Shown in pieces: positions 35,193 through 44,372 of a stretch of 64,000 bases of DNA. Location: contig JAKVJW010000001.1 of the NCBI GenBank assembly GCA_022486815.1, forward strand, positions 62,001 to 126,000, read 5' to 3'. Below the pieces are notes generated by a model that did no database searches, was not told the origin of the DNA, and saw only the letters and a program-made list of their open reading frames with translations. The position numbers and the translations under genes were made by a program. This stretch comes from Prevotella sp. GTDB taxonomy: Bacteria; Bacteroidota; Bacteroidia; Bacteroidales; Bacteroidaceae. Each line of letters opens with the position of its first letter. Position 1 is the stretch's first letter.

Positions 35193-37216
35193 TGAATAAA
35201 GTTATGAAAATAGATGTTAAATCAATAATACTTATATTGGTAAGTGGACTATCAATATCTTCTTGTGATGATTTTCTGGATAAAGAACCTCCTTCATACA
35301 TCACATCGGAAGATTATTACACAAGTGAATCTGAAATACAGGCCTGTGCAAATCAGTTTTATACGATATTACCTTCCCATAGTGGATGGGGATATGGTAC
35401 CTTTGGTAATGATAATAATACTGATAATCAGGCAGATTTATATGCTGATAATAAGTATGCTAAGGGATTATGGCTTGTCGGACAGACAAATGGTAATTGG
35501 TCTTGGAATAATATTCGTAATATTAACTATCAATTGAATGAGATTTTAAATAATTATAATGCTAAAAAGGTTCAAGGTTCTGATGCCAATATAAGGCAAT
35601 ATATTGGTGAAATGTATTTTTTTAGGGCTTATGCTTATTTTGATATGCTCCAGAAATTCGGTGATTTGCCGATTGTAACACAATCTTTTCCAGATGAAGA
35701 ATCTATTTTAGTAGCGGCTAATAAACGCCGCCCTTGTAATGAGGTGGCGAGATTTATTATAAATAACTTGGATACGGCAATGACTTATATGAAAGGTAAT
35801 TTTGAAACTCGTCATACGAGAATTTCCCCTGATGTAGCTAAATTGTTTAAGTCAAGGGTTGCTCTTTATGAAGGTTCATGGTTAACTAATTTTGTAGGTA
35901 CTCCATTTGTTCCTGATGGTCCGGGATGGCCTGGAAAAAATAAGGACTACAATGCTGATTACAAATATCCAACAGGCAGCATAGATGCTGAAGCTAAATA
36001 TTTCTTTCAAATTGCAGTTCAGTCGGCAGAAGAAGTTGCTGAGAAATACAAAGGGAGTTTGGTAACTAATACTGGTCAGATTCCTCAGTCATTGAATGAT
36101 CCGGATAATCCCTATTTTAGTCTTTTTGGCAATACAAATATGTCAAAATATCCGGAAGTACTTTTATGGCGAGAATATAGTAAGTCTTTAGGTGAAGTAA
36201 ACAATGTAGAGATTGCTATACAACATGGTGATATTAGTGGTGGTGGACTAACAAGAGGTTTTGTTGAATCTTTTCTAATGAAGGACGGTCGTCCGATTTA
36301 TTCTTCTACATATCAATATGAAGATACGACAATGGCATCTGTTGTGAAGAATCGAGATCCTCGCCTGACTATATTCTTAAAGGTCCCTGGGCAGGTAAAT
36401 GTCTTTAAGAATATGGACGCTACCTATGGAGATCATGCAGTTCCTGTTGAACCGGTTCCTTTAATTACACAGAGGACTTCTGAAAAGGGTTATAGCACAG
36501 GATATACCATAAGAAAAGGAGGCACATTTGATAAGGCTTTATGTGCAAATGGAAATGGGTATACGGCTTCTATTACTTTCCGTGCTACGGAAGCATTACT
36601 GAATTATATGGAAGCAGAGTATATGCTGACTAAGGACATTAATGCCGGTCATATTCTTGAATACTGGAGGATTATTCGTGAGAGAGCTGGGTTTACAGGT
36701 GATGCAGTTAATCCGGAAGTTACGATCCAAGCTACTGACATAAATAAGGAGAAACTTGACTGGGGTGCATATACGGCCGGCCAATTACTGGCAGATAAAG
36801 TATTGTATAATATCCGTAGGGAGCGTCGTTGTGAACTGATGGCAGAAGGTCTGCGCTGGATGGACCTGGAGCGTTGGAGATCTCTCGATCAGATGATTGA
36901 TACTCCGTATCATATCGAAGGTTTCCATCTTTGGAATACACCTATGGAGAAATGGTATAATAATTTGGTGGCTGATGGCAGTTCCAGTTCTAATGCTTCA
37001 GAGGAATCTAGAAGTGAATATTTCAGGCCTTATGAGATTGTCTTGTCAAATAATCCATTCTCTAATGGCTATACTTGGGCTATGGCTCAATATCTGCAAC
37101 CTCTTCCAATCAAGGAATTCTTGTTGACAGCTAGTGATCATGTTTCCTTGGACAAATCGTCGTTGTATCAGAATCCTTATTGGCCAACTGTTCCTGATGA
37201 ACCTGCAGAGAAATAA
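35192..37216 (+). CDS. SusD-family glycan-binding lipoprotein (PUL 1)
   Basis: A 674-residue protein with a lipobox-like end of signal peptide, LSISSCDDFLDKEPPSY, where Cys becomes the lipidated residue at the cell surface. The body has the typical SusD RagB helical region (YFFRAYAYFDMLQKFGDLPI) and the C-terminal ERRCELMAEGLRWMDLERW motif. It is paired with the preceding SusC (TAATG overlap). SusD forms a lid over SusC and captures the target glycan. The protein is somewhat longer than the common 500-600 residues. A hairpin follows its stop. Confidence 0.94.
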   Translation: MNKVMKIDVKSIILILVSGLSISSCDDFLDKEPPSYITSEDYYTSESEIQACANQFYTILPSHSGWGYGTFGNDNNTDNQADLYADNKYAKGLWLVGQTNGNWSWNNIRNINYQLNEILNNYNAKKVQGSDANIRQYIGEMYFFRAYAYFDMLQKFGDLPIVTQSFPDEESILVAANKRRPCNEVARFIINNLDTAMTYMKGNFETRHTRISPDVAKLFKSRVALYEGSWLTNFVGTPFVPDGPGWPGKNKDYNADYKYPTGSIDAEAKYFFQIAVQSAEEVAEKYKGSLVTNTGQIPQSLNDPDNPYFSLFGNTNMSKYPEVLLWREYSKSLGEVNNVEIAIQHGDISGGGLTRGFVESFLMKDGRPIYSSTYQYEDTTMASVVKNRDPRLTIFLKVPGQVNVFKNMDATYGDHAVPVEPVPLITQRTSEKGYSTGYTIRKGGTFDKALCANGNGYTASITFRATEALLNYMEAEYMLTKDINAGHILEYWRIIRERAGFTGDAVNPEVTIQATDINKEKLDWGAYTAGQLLADKVLYNIRRERRCELMAEGLRWMDLERWRSLDQMIDTPYHIEGFHLWNTPMEKWYNNLVADGSSSSNASEESRSEYFRPYEIVLSNNPFSNGYTWAMAQYLQPLPIKEFLLTASDHVSLDKSSLYQNPYWPTVPDEPAEK

Positions 37217-37237
37217 TATAATATTTAGATAATGACT

Positions 37238-37268
37238 TGAGTCCACTTTTTTCTTTTAAGTGGACTCA
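37238..37268 (+). terminator. Hairpin after susD (terminator or attenuator)
   Basis: A perfect 11-bp stem, TGAGTCCACTT (37238-37248) and AAGTGGACTCA (37258-37268), T-rich loop and TTATTTTG tail. It divides the susCD genes from the glycosidase genes, which then have a promoter box of their own at 37622. Confidence 0.7.
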
Positions 37269-37621
37269 TTATTTTGAACACGTTTTGTCCAGATGTGAAC
37301 TTGTTGAGCATTTCTTCTTCTAAGTTAATCTGATAGATTTGAGAACAAGTATTTTATTGCATCAAAAAGTTAGGAGGACGATTTTGATTTGTATGATAAC
37401 AAGCATAAAAAATGAGATTCAGTGAGAATTGGTTTGAAGCATATTTTATGAAGGAAGGTATAAATATTCATGTCATATTGTCTTAATGCTAGTAGATGTA
37501 ATGAGCAATAATGAAAACTAACTGTTCTTGAAGATTAATTCATAATCCTCTTTTGTTTGCACATCGCAATGAAATATTTTTAAATGATGTAAAATAAGTA
37601 TACTGTCACTACTTTTTTTGC
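37269..37621 (+). other. Intergenic spacer, no gene seen
   Basis: AT-rich, no convincing coding region. A 44-base stretch at 37539-37582 shares about 80% identity with 42759-42802 at the 3' end of the GH29 gene, with TCTTTTGTTTGCA identical, and could be a relic of a lost or rearranged gene. Confidence 0.35.
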
Positions 37622-37629
37622 TAACTTTG
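37622..37629 (+). promoter_or_regulatory. Promoter -7 box of the GH127 gene
   Basis: TAACTTTG, 40 bases before the ATG at 37670. Upstream element not obvious. Confidence 0.5.
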
Positions 37630-37669
37630 TAAACTCTTGTCTTTGGAGATGAATAAAAACTAATATAGC

Positions 37670-39706
37670 ATGAAAAAATCATTATTCACTATTCTTCTTT
37701 GTATGATGACTGTAGCGACGGTTCTTGCTCGGAAATCGATCCAGTCTGGCTATCCTTATAATCAAGTGCCGTTTACAAGTGTGAAATTGAATTCTGGTAC
37801 GTTTTGGGGTGACCGACTGAAAGCAGTTCGTGAGGTGACTATACCCTTGGCTTTCAGCAAATGTCAAAGTGAAGGAAGGTATGCCAATTTTGAGCGTGCT
37901 GCTCATCCGAGCAGTACATATAATGTTGGGAGGCTGATGGGTTTTCCTTTTGATGATACGGATGCCTATAAAACAATTGAAGGTGCAAGTTATATTTTAC
38001 AAACTTATCCAGATAAAAAACTGAAGGTTTATATTGACAGTGTCATAAACATTATAGCAAAAGCGCAGGAATCAGATGGTTATCTTTATACTGCCAGAAC
38101 ACAGAATCCTCAACGTCCGCATCCTTGGTCTGGTAGTAGACGCTGGGAAAAAGAAGAAGAGGGAAGTCATGAACTTTATGATTTAGGTCATCTGATTGAT
38201 GCTGCTTGTGCACATTATCAGGCTACCGGTTCTACAAAATTACTGAATATTGCCCGTCGTTATGCTGATTGTGTGGTAAGGGAAGTGGGGCCTGATTCAG
38301 GACAGGCTCATGTTGTTCCAGGACATCAGATTGCAGAGATGGCTTTGTCTCGTTTATATGTACTTACTGGAAATAAGAAGTATCTTGATGAGGCTAAATA
38401 TTTTCTTGATTATCGTGGAAAGACAAAAATAAGAAATGCTTATTCACAAAGTGATCAACCGGTTGTAAATCAGAAAGAAGCAGAAGGGCATGCTGTTCGT
38501 GCTGGGTATATGTATTCTGGTATGGCTGATGTAGCAGCATTGACGGGTGACTCTGCTTATGTAAATGCTATTGATGCGATTTGGAATAATATTGTAAGTA
38601 AGAAGTATTATTTGACTGGAGGGGTTGGAGCCCGTCATGATGGAGAAGCTTTTGGCGCAAATTATGAGTTGCCAAATCTGACTGCATATAATGAGACGTG
38701 TGCGGCAATTGCACAATGTTATTTTAATGAACGGATGTTTCTCTTACATGGAGATGCGAAATATATCGATTGCCTGGAGCGTACATTATATAATGGCGTG
38801 ATTTCTGGAATGAGCGTAGATGGTGGAAAATTCTTCTATCCGAATCCTCTGTCCAGTGATGGAAAATATGCTTTCAATGCTGACGGGACTACAACACGTC
38901 AACCGTGGTTCGGCTGTGCTTGCTGCCCAAGTAATCTTTGTCGTTTTATTCCTTCTGTACCGGGATATATTTATGGTGTTCGTGGAAATGATTTGTATCT
39001 GAATCTTTTTGCAGGTAATGTTTCCCATATAAAAGTGAATGGGAAGGAGGTCGTGCTTCAGGAAACTACCAGATATCCTTGGGATGGTGATATTGCTGTT
39101 AAAATCTTGAAAAATAAAGTGGGGAGAAAATTAACACTGAAAGTTCGTATTCCTGGATGGGTACGTGACCATGTCGTTCCGAGTGATTTGTATTCCTTTA
39201 ATGATAGCGTGAAATCAAATTATTATATCTCCGTGAATGGGAAAAATGTTTCAGGAAAAGTTCTTATTGATGGTTATCTGCCAGTAAGCAACCTGAATTC
39301 TGGTGATGTTGTTCGTATCCATTTTGATATGCAACCACGTGTGGTTATTGCAAATCCTAAAGTGGCGGCAGATCGTGGTAAGATTGCGGTAGAACGTGGC
39401 CCGTTAGTTTATTGCGCAGAAAGTCCAGATAATAGTAATAGTGACGTCTGGCATGACATTATTCATGAAAAACCACAATTTTTGGTAAAGCCGTATGAGA
39501 TTAAAAATACGGAAGGAGATGGCAAAACTTTTACTGTAATGGCCATTATGACACCTGCTCAGGAAATGGTGAAAGGGAATAGTGGAAGACTGGAACTGAA
39601 AGATGTGCAACTTACCTTAATTCCTTATTATGCGTGGAATCACCGTGGAGCTGGGTATATGGAGGTTTGGATGAATCATGGCATTTGTATGTTTGATCAT
39701 GATTAA
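37670..39706 (+). CDS. GH127 beta-L-arabinofuranosidase-family glycosidase
   Basis: A 678-residue secreted enzyme with an N-terminal signal peptide. The family's zinc/catalytic residues can be placed: Glu326 in DGEAFG, Glu342 and Cys344 in YNETCAA, and Cys418-Cys419 in GCACCPSNL. The spacing Glu-16-Glu-2-Cys equals that of the characterised bifidobacterial HypBA1 as I recall it, in which Cys is the nucleophile. The (alpha/alpha)6 barrel is at the N-terminal half. It releases beta-linked L-arabinofuranose from plant glycoproteins or pectic side chains. It begins the degradative half of PUL 1, with GH43-like and GH29 genes following. Confidence 0.92.
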   Translation: MKKSLFTILLCMMTVATVLARKSIQSGYPYNQVPFTSVKLNSGTFWGDRLKAVREVTIPLAFSKCQSEGRYANFERAAHPSSTYNVGRLMGFPFDDTDAYKTIEGASYILQTYPDKKLKVYIDSVINIIAKAQESDGYLYTARTQNPQRPHPWSGSRRWEKEEEGSHELYDLGHLIDAACAHYQATGSTKLLNIARRYADCVVREVGPDSGQAHVVPGHQIAEMALSRLYVLTGNKKYLDEAKYFLDYRGKTKIRNAYSQSDQPVVNQKEAEGHAVRAGYMYSGMADVAALTGDSAYVNAIDAIWNNIVSKKYYLTGGVGARHDGEAFGANYELPNLTAYNETCAAIAQCYFNERMFLLHGDAKYIDCLERTLYNGVISGMSVDGGKFFYPNPLSSDGKYAFNADGTTTRQPWFGCACCPSNLCRFIPSVPGYIYGVRGNDLYLNLFAGNVSHIKVNGKEVVLQETTRYPWDGDIAVKILKNKVGRKLTLKVRIPGWVRDHVVPSDLYSFNDSVKSNYYISVNGKNVSGKVLIDGYLPVSNLNSGDVVRIHFDMQPRVVIANPKVAADRGKIAVERGPLVYCAESPDNSNSDVWHDIIHEKPQFLVKPYEIKNTEGDGKTFTVMAIMTPAQEMVKGNSGRLELKDVQLTLIPYYAWNHRGAGYMEVWMNHGICMFDHD

Positions 39707-39777
39707 TGGATATACAGTAAATGGAGTTGTTGTTAAAAGTAAAAATATAGATTATTTGTTTTTTATTTAAAAATAGT

Positions 39778-40827
39778 ATGTGTATAAAGAAGTTGATGGT
39801 GTTGACCCTGATGATGGTCACTTGCTCTTTGATGTCAGCTGAGAAAGTTCCTTCAGAGAAGGATATGGGTGCTTATTTGTTTACCTATTTTACAGATGCA
39901 ACACATAGCCTGTTTATGGGGATAAGCTATGATGGCTATTCGTTTACTGCAGTAAATGGTGGTAAACCCGTGATAGCCGGTGATAGTGTGGCTGAGCAGC
40001 ATGGTATCCGTGATCCTCATATTTATCGTGCTCCAAATGGCTGTTTCTATATGGCTATGACAGATTTGCATATTTACGCACAAAAACTTGGATTGCGCTC
40101 TACGCTTTGGGAACGTTCTGATAAATATGGTTGGGGAAATAACCGTGGGCTTGTTTTAATGAGTTCTAAGGATTTGATCCATTGGAGTCATACTGAGATT
40201 CGTTTTGATAAGGTGTTTCCTGATGAACTTAATGATATTTGTTGTGTGTGGGCACCGGAAACGATTTGGGATCCAGAGACCAAACAGTTGATGCTTTATT
40301 TCACAATGCGTAAGAATCCCAGTGATATTTGTCATTTATATTATGTTTATGTGAATGATAATTTTACCAAACTTACTTCCAGACCTAAACTCCTTTTTCA
40401 ATTTGAAGATCCTAAGGTTCCGACAATTGATGCAGATATTTGTCCTATGCCTGATGGACGTTATTTTATGACCTATGTGGCCCAGGAGAATCCTGCAGGT
40501 ATCCGTTATGCCATTAGCCGTTATATTAATCGAGGATATGTAACTACGTCTCCTCAGATAGATACAGAGAAAGGTGGTTGTGAGGCTCCTCAAACTTGGA
40601 AAAGGATTGGGCAAAATAAGTGGGTGACAATGTATGATATTTATAGCATTCATCCTCATAATTTTGGATTTGTTGAAACATCCGATTTTGAACACTTTAA
40701 ACCACTTGGCCGCTTTAATGAAGGAGTGATGAAAGCCACTAATTTTGTTTCTCCTAAGCATGGATCTGTGATCCAGATTACAAAAAGAGAAGCTCAACGA
40801 TTAATTCGATATTGGCAAAAGCATTAA
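39778..40827 (+). CDS. GH43-like five-bladed beta-propeller glycosidase
   Basis: A 349-residue protein with a signal peptide (MCIKKLMVLTLMMVTCSLMS). Family features include GIRDPHIYRAPNGCFYMAMTD (catalytic Asp area), VWAPETIWDPETKQLMLYF and the probable acid Glu in GGCEAPQTWKRIG. GH43 enzymes act on arabinofuranosides, xylosides or galactosides. With GH127 beside it, an arabinose-containing substrate is favoured. It is 71 bases after the GH127 stop, so they are probably cotranscribed. Subfamily was not determined. A decayed transposase fragment follows it. Confidence 0.85.
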   Translation: MCIKKLMVLTLMMVTCSLMSAEKVPSEKDMGAYLFTYFTDATHSLFMGISYDGYSFTAVNGGKPVIAGDSVAEQHGIRDPHIYRAPNGCFYMAMTDLHIYAQKLGLRSTLWERSDKYGWGNNRGLVLMSSKDLIHWSHTEIRFDKVFPDELNDICCVWAPETIWDPETKQLMLYFTMRKNPSDICHLYYVYVNDNFTKLTSRPKLLFQFEDPKVPTIDADICPMPDGRYFMTYVAQENPAGIRYAISRYINRGYVTTSPQIDTEKGGCEAPQTWKRIGQNKWVTMYDIYSIHPHNFGFVETSDFEHFKPLGRFNEGVMKATNFVSPKHGSVIQITKREAQRLIRYWQKH

Positions 40828-40883
40828 AATATGTGTTCCACGAATTTTATGACAGATCCTCAAACCGCCTTTGACCGGAATAA

Positions 40884-41069
40884 CTATCTGTGTAATTTCT
40901 TCAGTTTGTCATTGATGGTTTCTGTTAAATCCATTTTCTGGGATAGTAGTCTGCGAGAGACCGAAATCACAGTTTCTTTAATGTTACTTTTCAGTTCTGT
41001 GATAATTGGTATTCCGTCAATAAACAATCTTTCATGCAGCGAAACCTGTCGTTTTTTATAATGGACCAA
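40884..41069 (-). pseudogene. Decayed fragment of an IS982-family DDE transposase
   Basis: A leftward 61-residue frame reads HERLFIDGIPIITELKSN then later LLSQKMDLTETINDKLKKL. This matches, from memory, the C-terminal DDE-domain part of IS982-like transposases (LF..GI..vTkLK.NmK ... LL.rK..lIEtvND.LKn). Frameshifts and stops follow immediately, and the rest of the transposase is absent. It is therefore an insertion-sequence relic between the GH43 and GH29 genes, within a 318-base gap. No terminal repeats were recognised. Confidence 0.6.
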
Positions 41070-41145
41070 ATTCTTTTGCTAAAGTATGTAGTCTATATTG
41101 GTTGATATTTAGTTGAAAAAACAATAATATTTATATATTTTTGAT

Positions 41146-42765
41146 ATGGATTTAAAAGTAAAATTATCTTTGTGGACTGTTGGATTAGTCCTTACGACAA
41201 TGCAAACTGTAACGGCTCAGGAGAATTATAAGGTGGTCGTCAATACGTCTGAGGAGCCGATAGCATCTGGAAAATACAAGCCAACTTGGCAATCTTTGTC
41301 AGATTACCAATGTCCTGAATGGTTTCGTAATGCAAAGTTTGGCATCTGGGCTCATTGGGGCCCTCAATGTGAACCTGAGTATGGTGACTGGTTTGCACGC
41401 AATATGTATGTTCAGGGTACTGATCAGTATAAATATAGCTTAGAGACGCGTGGTCCACAGTCGCAGTTTGGTTTTAAAGATTGGATTCATGAGTGGAAGG
41501 CAGAGAAATGGAATCCAGACAGTCTTATAAAATTCTATAAGGAGAATGGTGCTAGGTATTTTATGGCTTTAGCTAATCATCATGACAATTTTGATTTGTA
41601 TGATAGTAAATACCAAGAATGGAATTCTGTAGCGATAGGTCCGAAAAAGGATATCATCAAAGGATGGTCTTCTGCCTGTCATAAATACGGTCTTCCTTTT
41701 GGCGTAAGTGTGCATGCGTCGCATGCATGGGTGTGGTATGAGACGAGCCGTGGATGTGATAAGAGTGGTGCGTTCAAGGGAGTTCGTTACGATGGATGGT
41801 TGACGAAGTCTGATGGGAAAGGCAAATGGTGGGAGGGACTGGACCCTCAGGAACTGTATGCCCAGAATCATCCTTTAAGCAAGAACAACAGGGAATGGGA
41901 CTGGAAGGAAGGTGAAGTTGTCTTGCCAGACCAGGCTTATTGTGACAAGTTTTATAATCGGACCATAGACCTGATCAACAAATACGATCCTTCTCTTATC
42001 TATTTTGATGATACAGTCTTGCCTTTGTATCCTTTTTGCAATGCGGGATTGGATATAGCCGCACATTTTTATAATAAGAGCATGCAGGAGCATAAGGGGC
42101 GGAATGAGTCTGTAATCTTTGGGAAGATTCTTGATGACGAACAGAAGAAGGCTATTGTCTGGGATGTGGAGCGCGGAGCTCCTGATAAAATTCAACCTCG
42201 CCCATGGCAGACGTGTACCTGTATCGGTTCTTGGCATTACGACAAGCGCATATTTTATGATGGAAAATATAAATCTGCACGTCAAGTCATCTTGATGTTG
42301 GTGGATGTGGTAAGCAAGAATGGAAATCTGCTTCTGAGTATTCCTATCAAGGGGGATGGGACAATTGATACTACTGAACATCACATTGTAAGCGAGATAG
42401 GTGCATGGCTGAAGGTGAATGGCGAAAGCATTTATGGTACGCGTCCTTGGAAGAAGTATGGTGAAGGACCTTCGACGGATACGCTGAATCCGATTAAGGC
42501 ACAAGGATTCAACGAGGGACGTGTGAGATATACATCAAAGGATATTCGTTACGTTCAGAAACCCGGTCATATCCTTTATGCCACATTTATGTCTTTTCCT
42601 GATTATGGAGAAAAGGTAACTTTGAAGTCTATAAAGAAAGCCAGGCATGTTGAATTGCTGGGATATGGTTCTTTGAAATTCCGTAATACTCCAGAGGGTC
42701 TTCAGGTTAAACTGCCTCAGTCTTTTCCGAATTCAATTGCGCTTGTATTGAAGATCAGTTTATAA
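41146..42765 (+). CDS. GH29 alpha-L-fucosidase
   Basis: A 539-residue secreted enzyme with a signal peptide ending near VTAQ (residue 24). GH29 hallmarks: WFRNAKFGIWAHWGP at the start of the catalytic barrel, MALANHHDNFDLYDS, and SLIYFDDTVLP where an Asp is the expected nucleophile. The C-terminal third is a beta-sandwich. It removes terminal alpha-L-fucose from plant or host glycans. In PUL 1 it joins GH127 and GH43-like enzymes, consistent with a fucose- and arabinose-bearing substrate such as an arabinogalactan protein, pectic side chain or extensin-type glycan. A TATTTTTG box ends 2 bases before the ATG but is probably fortuitous. Confidence 0.93.
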   Translation: MDLKVKLSLWTVGLVLTTMQTVTAQENYKVVVNTSEEPIASGKYKPTWQSLSDYQCPEWFRNAKFGIWAHWGPQCEPEYGDWFARNMYVQGTDQYKYSLETRGPQSQFGFKDWIHEWKAEKWNPDSLIKFYKENGARYFMALANHHDNFDLYDSKYQEWNSVAIGPKKDIIKGWSSACHKYGLPFGVSVHASHAWVWYETSRGCDKSGAFKGVRYDGWLTKSDGKGKWWEGLDPQELYAQNHPLSKNNREWDWKEGEVVLPDQAYCDKFYNRTIDLINKYDPSLIYFDDTVLPLYPFCNAGLDIAAHFYNKSMQEHKGRNESVIFGKILDDEQKKAIVWDVERGAPDKIQPRPWQTCTCIGSWHYDKRIFYDGKYKSARQVILMLVDVVSKNGNLLLSIPIKGDGTIDTTEHHIVSEIGAWLKVNGESIYGTRPWKKYGEGPSTDTLNPIKAQGFNEGRVRYTSKDIRYVQKPGHILYATFMSFPDYGEKVTLKSIKKARHVELLGYGSLKFRNTPEGLQVKLPQSFPNSIALVLKISL

Positions 42766-42826
42766 TTTTCTTTTGTTTGCATACTGTAATGAAAGGCCTT
42801 TAGTGTCTTGATTTAATGAAGATTTC

Positions 42827-42844
42827 TCATTAGTGTCCACTAAA
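42827..42844 (+). repeat. Left terminal inverted repeat of the IS4-family element
   Basis: TCATTAGTGTCCACTAAA, matching the reverse complement of 44108-44125. The transposase stop codon TAG falls inside this repeat. Confidence 0.8.
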
Positions 42845-43996
42845 TAAATTTAAGAGTTAATTGGCCATCCTCAACACTATCAACAGATTGTTTGGTAAAG
42901 AGATTCTTAATGGGAGTCTTATCCAAGAGCGAAGCATTCAAAATTCTCAACACTTCGTAGGTCGACCTATGCAGTTTCAGGTCATGCTCAACGATTGCAA
43001 CCATGCAATAAGCGGTAATTGCCGTAAATATTTGGATTCTTACGGCAGTCTCGGTAGTACCCCAGAAGGATTTAATTTTCAGATGCTGTTTGATCCATTT
43101 AAAGAAGAGTTCTACATGCCAGCGATATTTATAAAGGAGTGCTACCTGTACTGCAGGCATTTCCATATTATTAGTCAGATAGACAAATGTTTTGTTTTTA
43201 TCCTTTGCATAATATGTGATACGACGAAGAGGTTCTATATATTTCTTTCTGGTCTGGTATCCCGTAAGTTCTATTACCTGGTCCATGAGCACTCCGTTTT
43301 CATTATGGTTTGTCCTGTTCACTTTTGTAACATCATACCGGAGATTTCCTCTCTGTCGTATGACAAAATATGCTTCTGTTTTCTGTATATGGTAAAGTCT
43401 TTCCAGGTCGAAATATCCTCGATCAAATACATAGTAAGCTCCCTGTTCATAAGGGATTTCGTCCATTGCGCGCTGGTCATGGACCCTGGCTTCAGTTATA
43501 TGAATAAATGCCGGTATATCAGTTTCAATTTCATAAAGGTATGCATCTTGATGCCGGCTTTAGTATGTCGGAACTTTGCCCACCAGAAGACATTCAGGCA
43601 AAGATCAATAGTCGTCGAGTCAAAAGTATAAACCTTGCCGTCTATCTCAAAATCTTTGTTGATTCTCTTCTTTCTTGCAATATTAATCATGTGATAAGCA
43701 AAGTCTTCAAAAATCTGAGGTTCCCGCCGTTCATTAACCTTTGCAAGATTGCTTCTCGTTACCTTCCTGCCAAATCCAAGATGGTAAGTCTTGCCAGAGT
43801 GGGCAGAAATAATATTGACCAGGTCACGGAGGCTGTCTCGATTGCTCAACTGCCCGAACATCATTACAAGCAACTGATTCCAGCAAGAAAAATGTTTTAC
43901 GTATTTATTACCTTCGTATTTCATTACAATTCTGTCAAAAATCCTTTGGGGAAGGAACTCTATAAGTTGAGAGAATATATACTTTCCGGTGTTCAT
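42840..43996 (-). pseudogene. IS4-family transposase with a single-base frameshift
   Basis: Reads leftwards from ATG 43996 (MNTGKYIFSQLIEFLPQRIF, an N-terminal DUF4372-like domain), through GKVYTFDSTTIDLC with the first DDE Asp, to KAGIKMHT. There the frame breaks. Removing one base at about 43535-43545 in the reading (one base is missing in the window) would restore GIKMHTLYEIETDIPAF and continue into ITEARVHDQRAMDEIPYEQGAYY, YYVFDRGYFDLERL and the C-terminal YRWHVELFFKWIKQH (the YREK-type region). So one base has been lost, and the product is split into two partial proteins of about 166 and at least 208 residues. No slippery run is visible, so programmed frameshifting is unlikely. Confidence 0.85.
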
Positions 43997-44107
43997 CGAA
44001 TAACTAATTTGTTTATGATACGCAAAGATAGTCAATTCAAATCGTCACCATCTGTTTTTCTCTCTAAAACTCTATCTCCTAATAAATTACAAACATATTC
44101 ACTGGTT

Positions 44108-44125
44108 TTTAGTGGACACTAATGA
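44108..44125 (-). repeat. Right terminal inverted repeat of the IS4-family element
   Basis: TTTAGTGGACACTAATGA, reverse complement of the left repeat at 42827-42844. Confidence 0.8.
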
Positions 44126-44372
44126 TAAATTATATGTCTAAAGGTACAAAAATTTTTGGACATGGCAAAGTCCTGGCTTGAGAAAATCGGGGCTTTGTAA
44201 TTTTAAAAAGAGGATATGTCAATTTGAAACCCCTCATGATTTAATTTCTTTCTTGTAATACTTTGGTAAATAAGTATAATTTTTTATATCAGGCTATGTG
44301 AATTAATCTTTTAAGTCGCTTTTTTAGGTAAAGTTACTACCCATCCGTTTAAAAAACTTTACTTATCTATAT

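Larger units (their letters stand above)
42827..44125 (-). mobile_element. IS4-family insertion sequence, about 1.3 kb
   Basis: Bounded by 18-bp perfect terminal inverted repeats (42827-42844 and 44108-44125) and holding one leftward transposase gene that is frameshifted. I could not identify a clear target-site duplication. It is inserted between the GH29 gene and the FecR gene, so it separates PUL 1 from PUL 2. Plus-strand reading frames over the element are antisense shadows. Confidence 0.83.

Noticed and set aside
41136..41143. TATTTTTG box directly before the GH29 ATG
   Set aside because: It fits the promoter pattern but would start transcription inside the signal-peptide codons; AT-rich DNA makes chance matches likely.
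42796..42815. CTTTAGTGTCTTGA stretch resembling an IS end just outside the IS4 left repeat
   Set aside because: Only about eight bases match the terminal repeat and no second partner exists; treated as chance.
42861..44122. Long rightward reading frames of 256 and 204 codons
   Set aside because: They are antisense to the IS4-family transposase, which has recognisable protein motifs on the minus strand.
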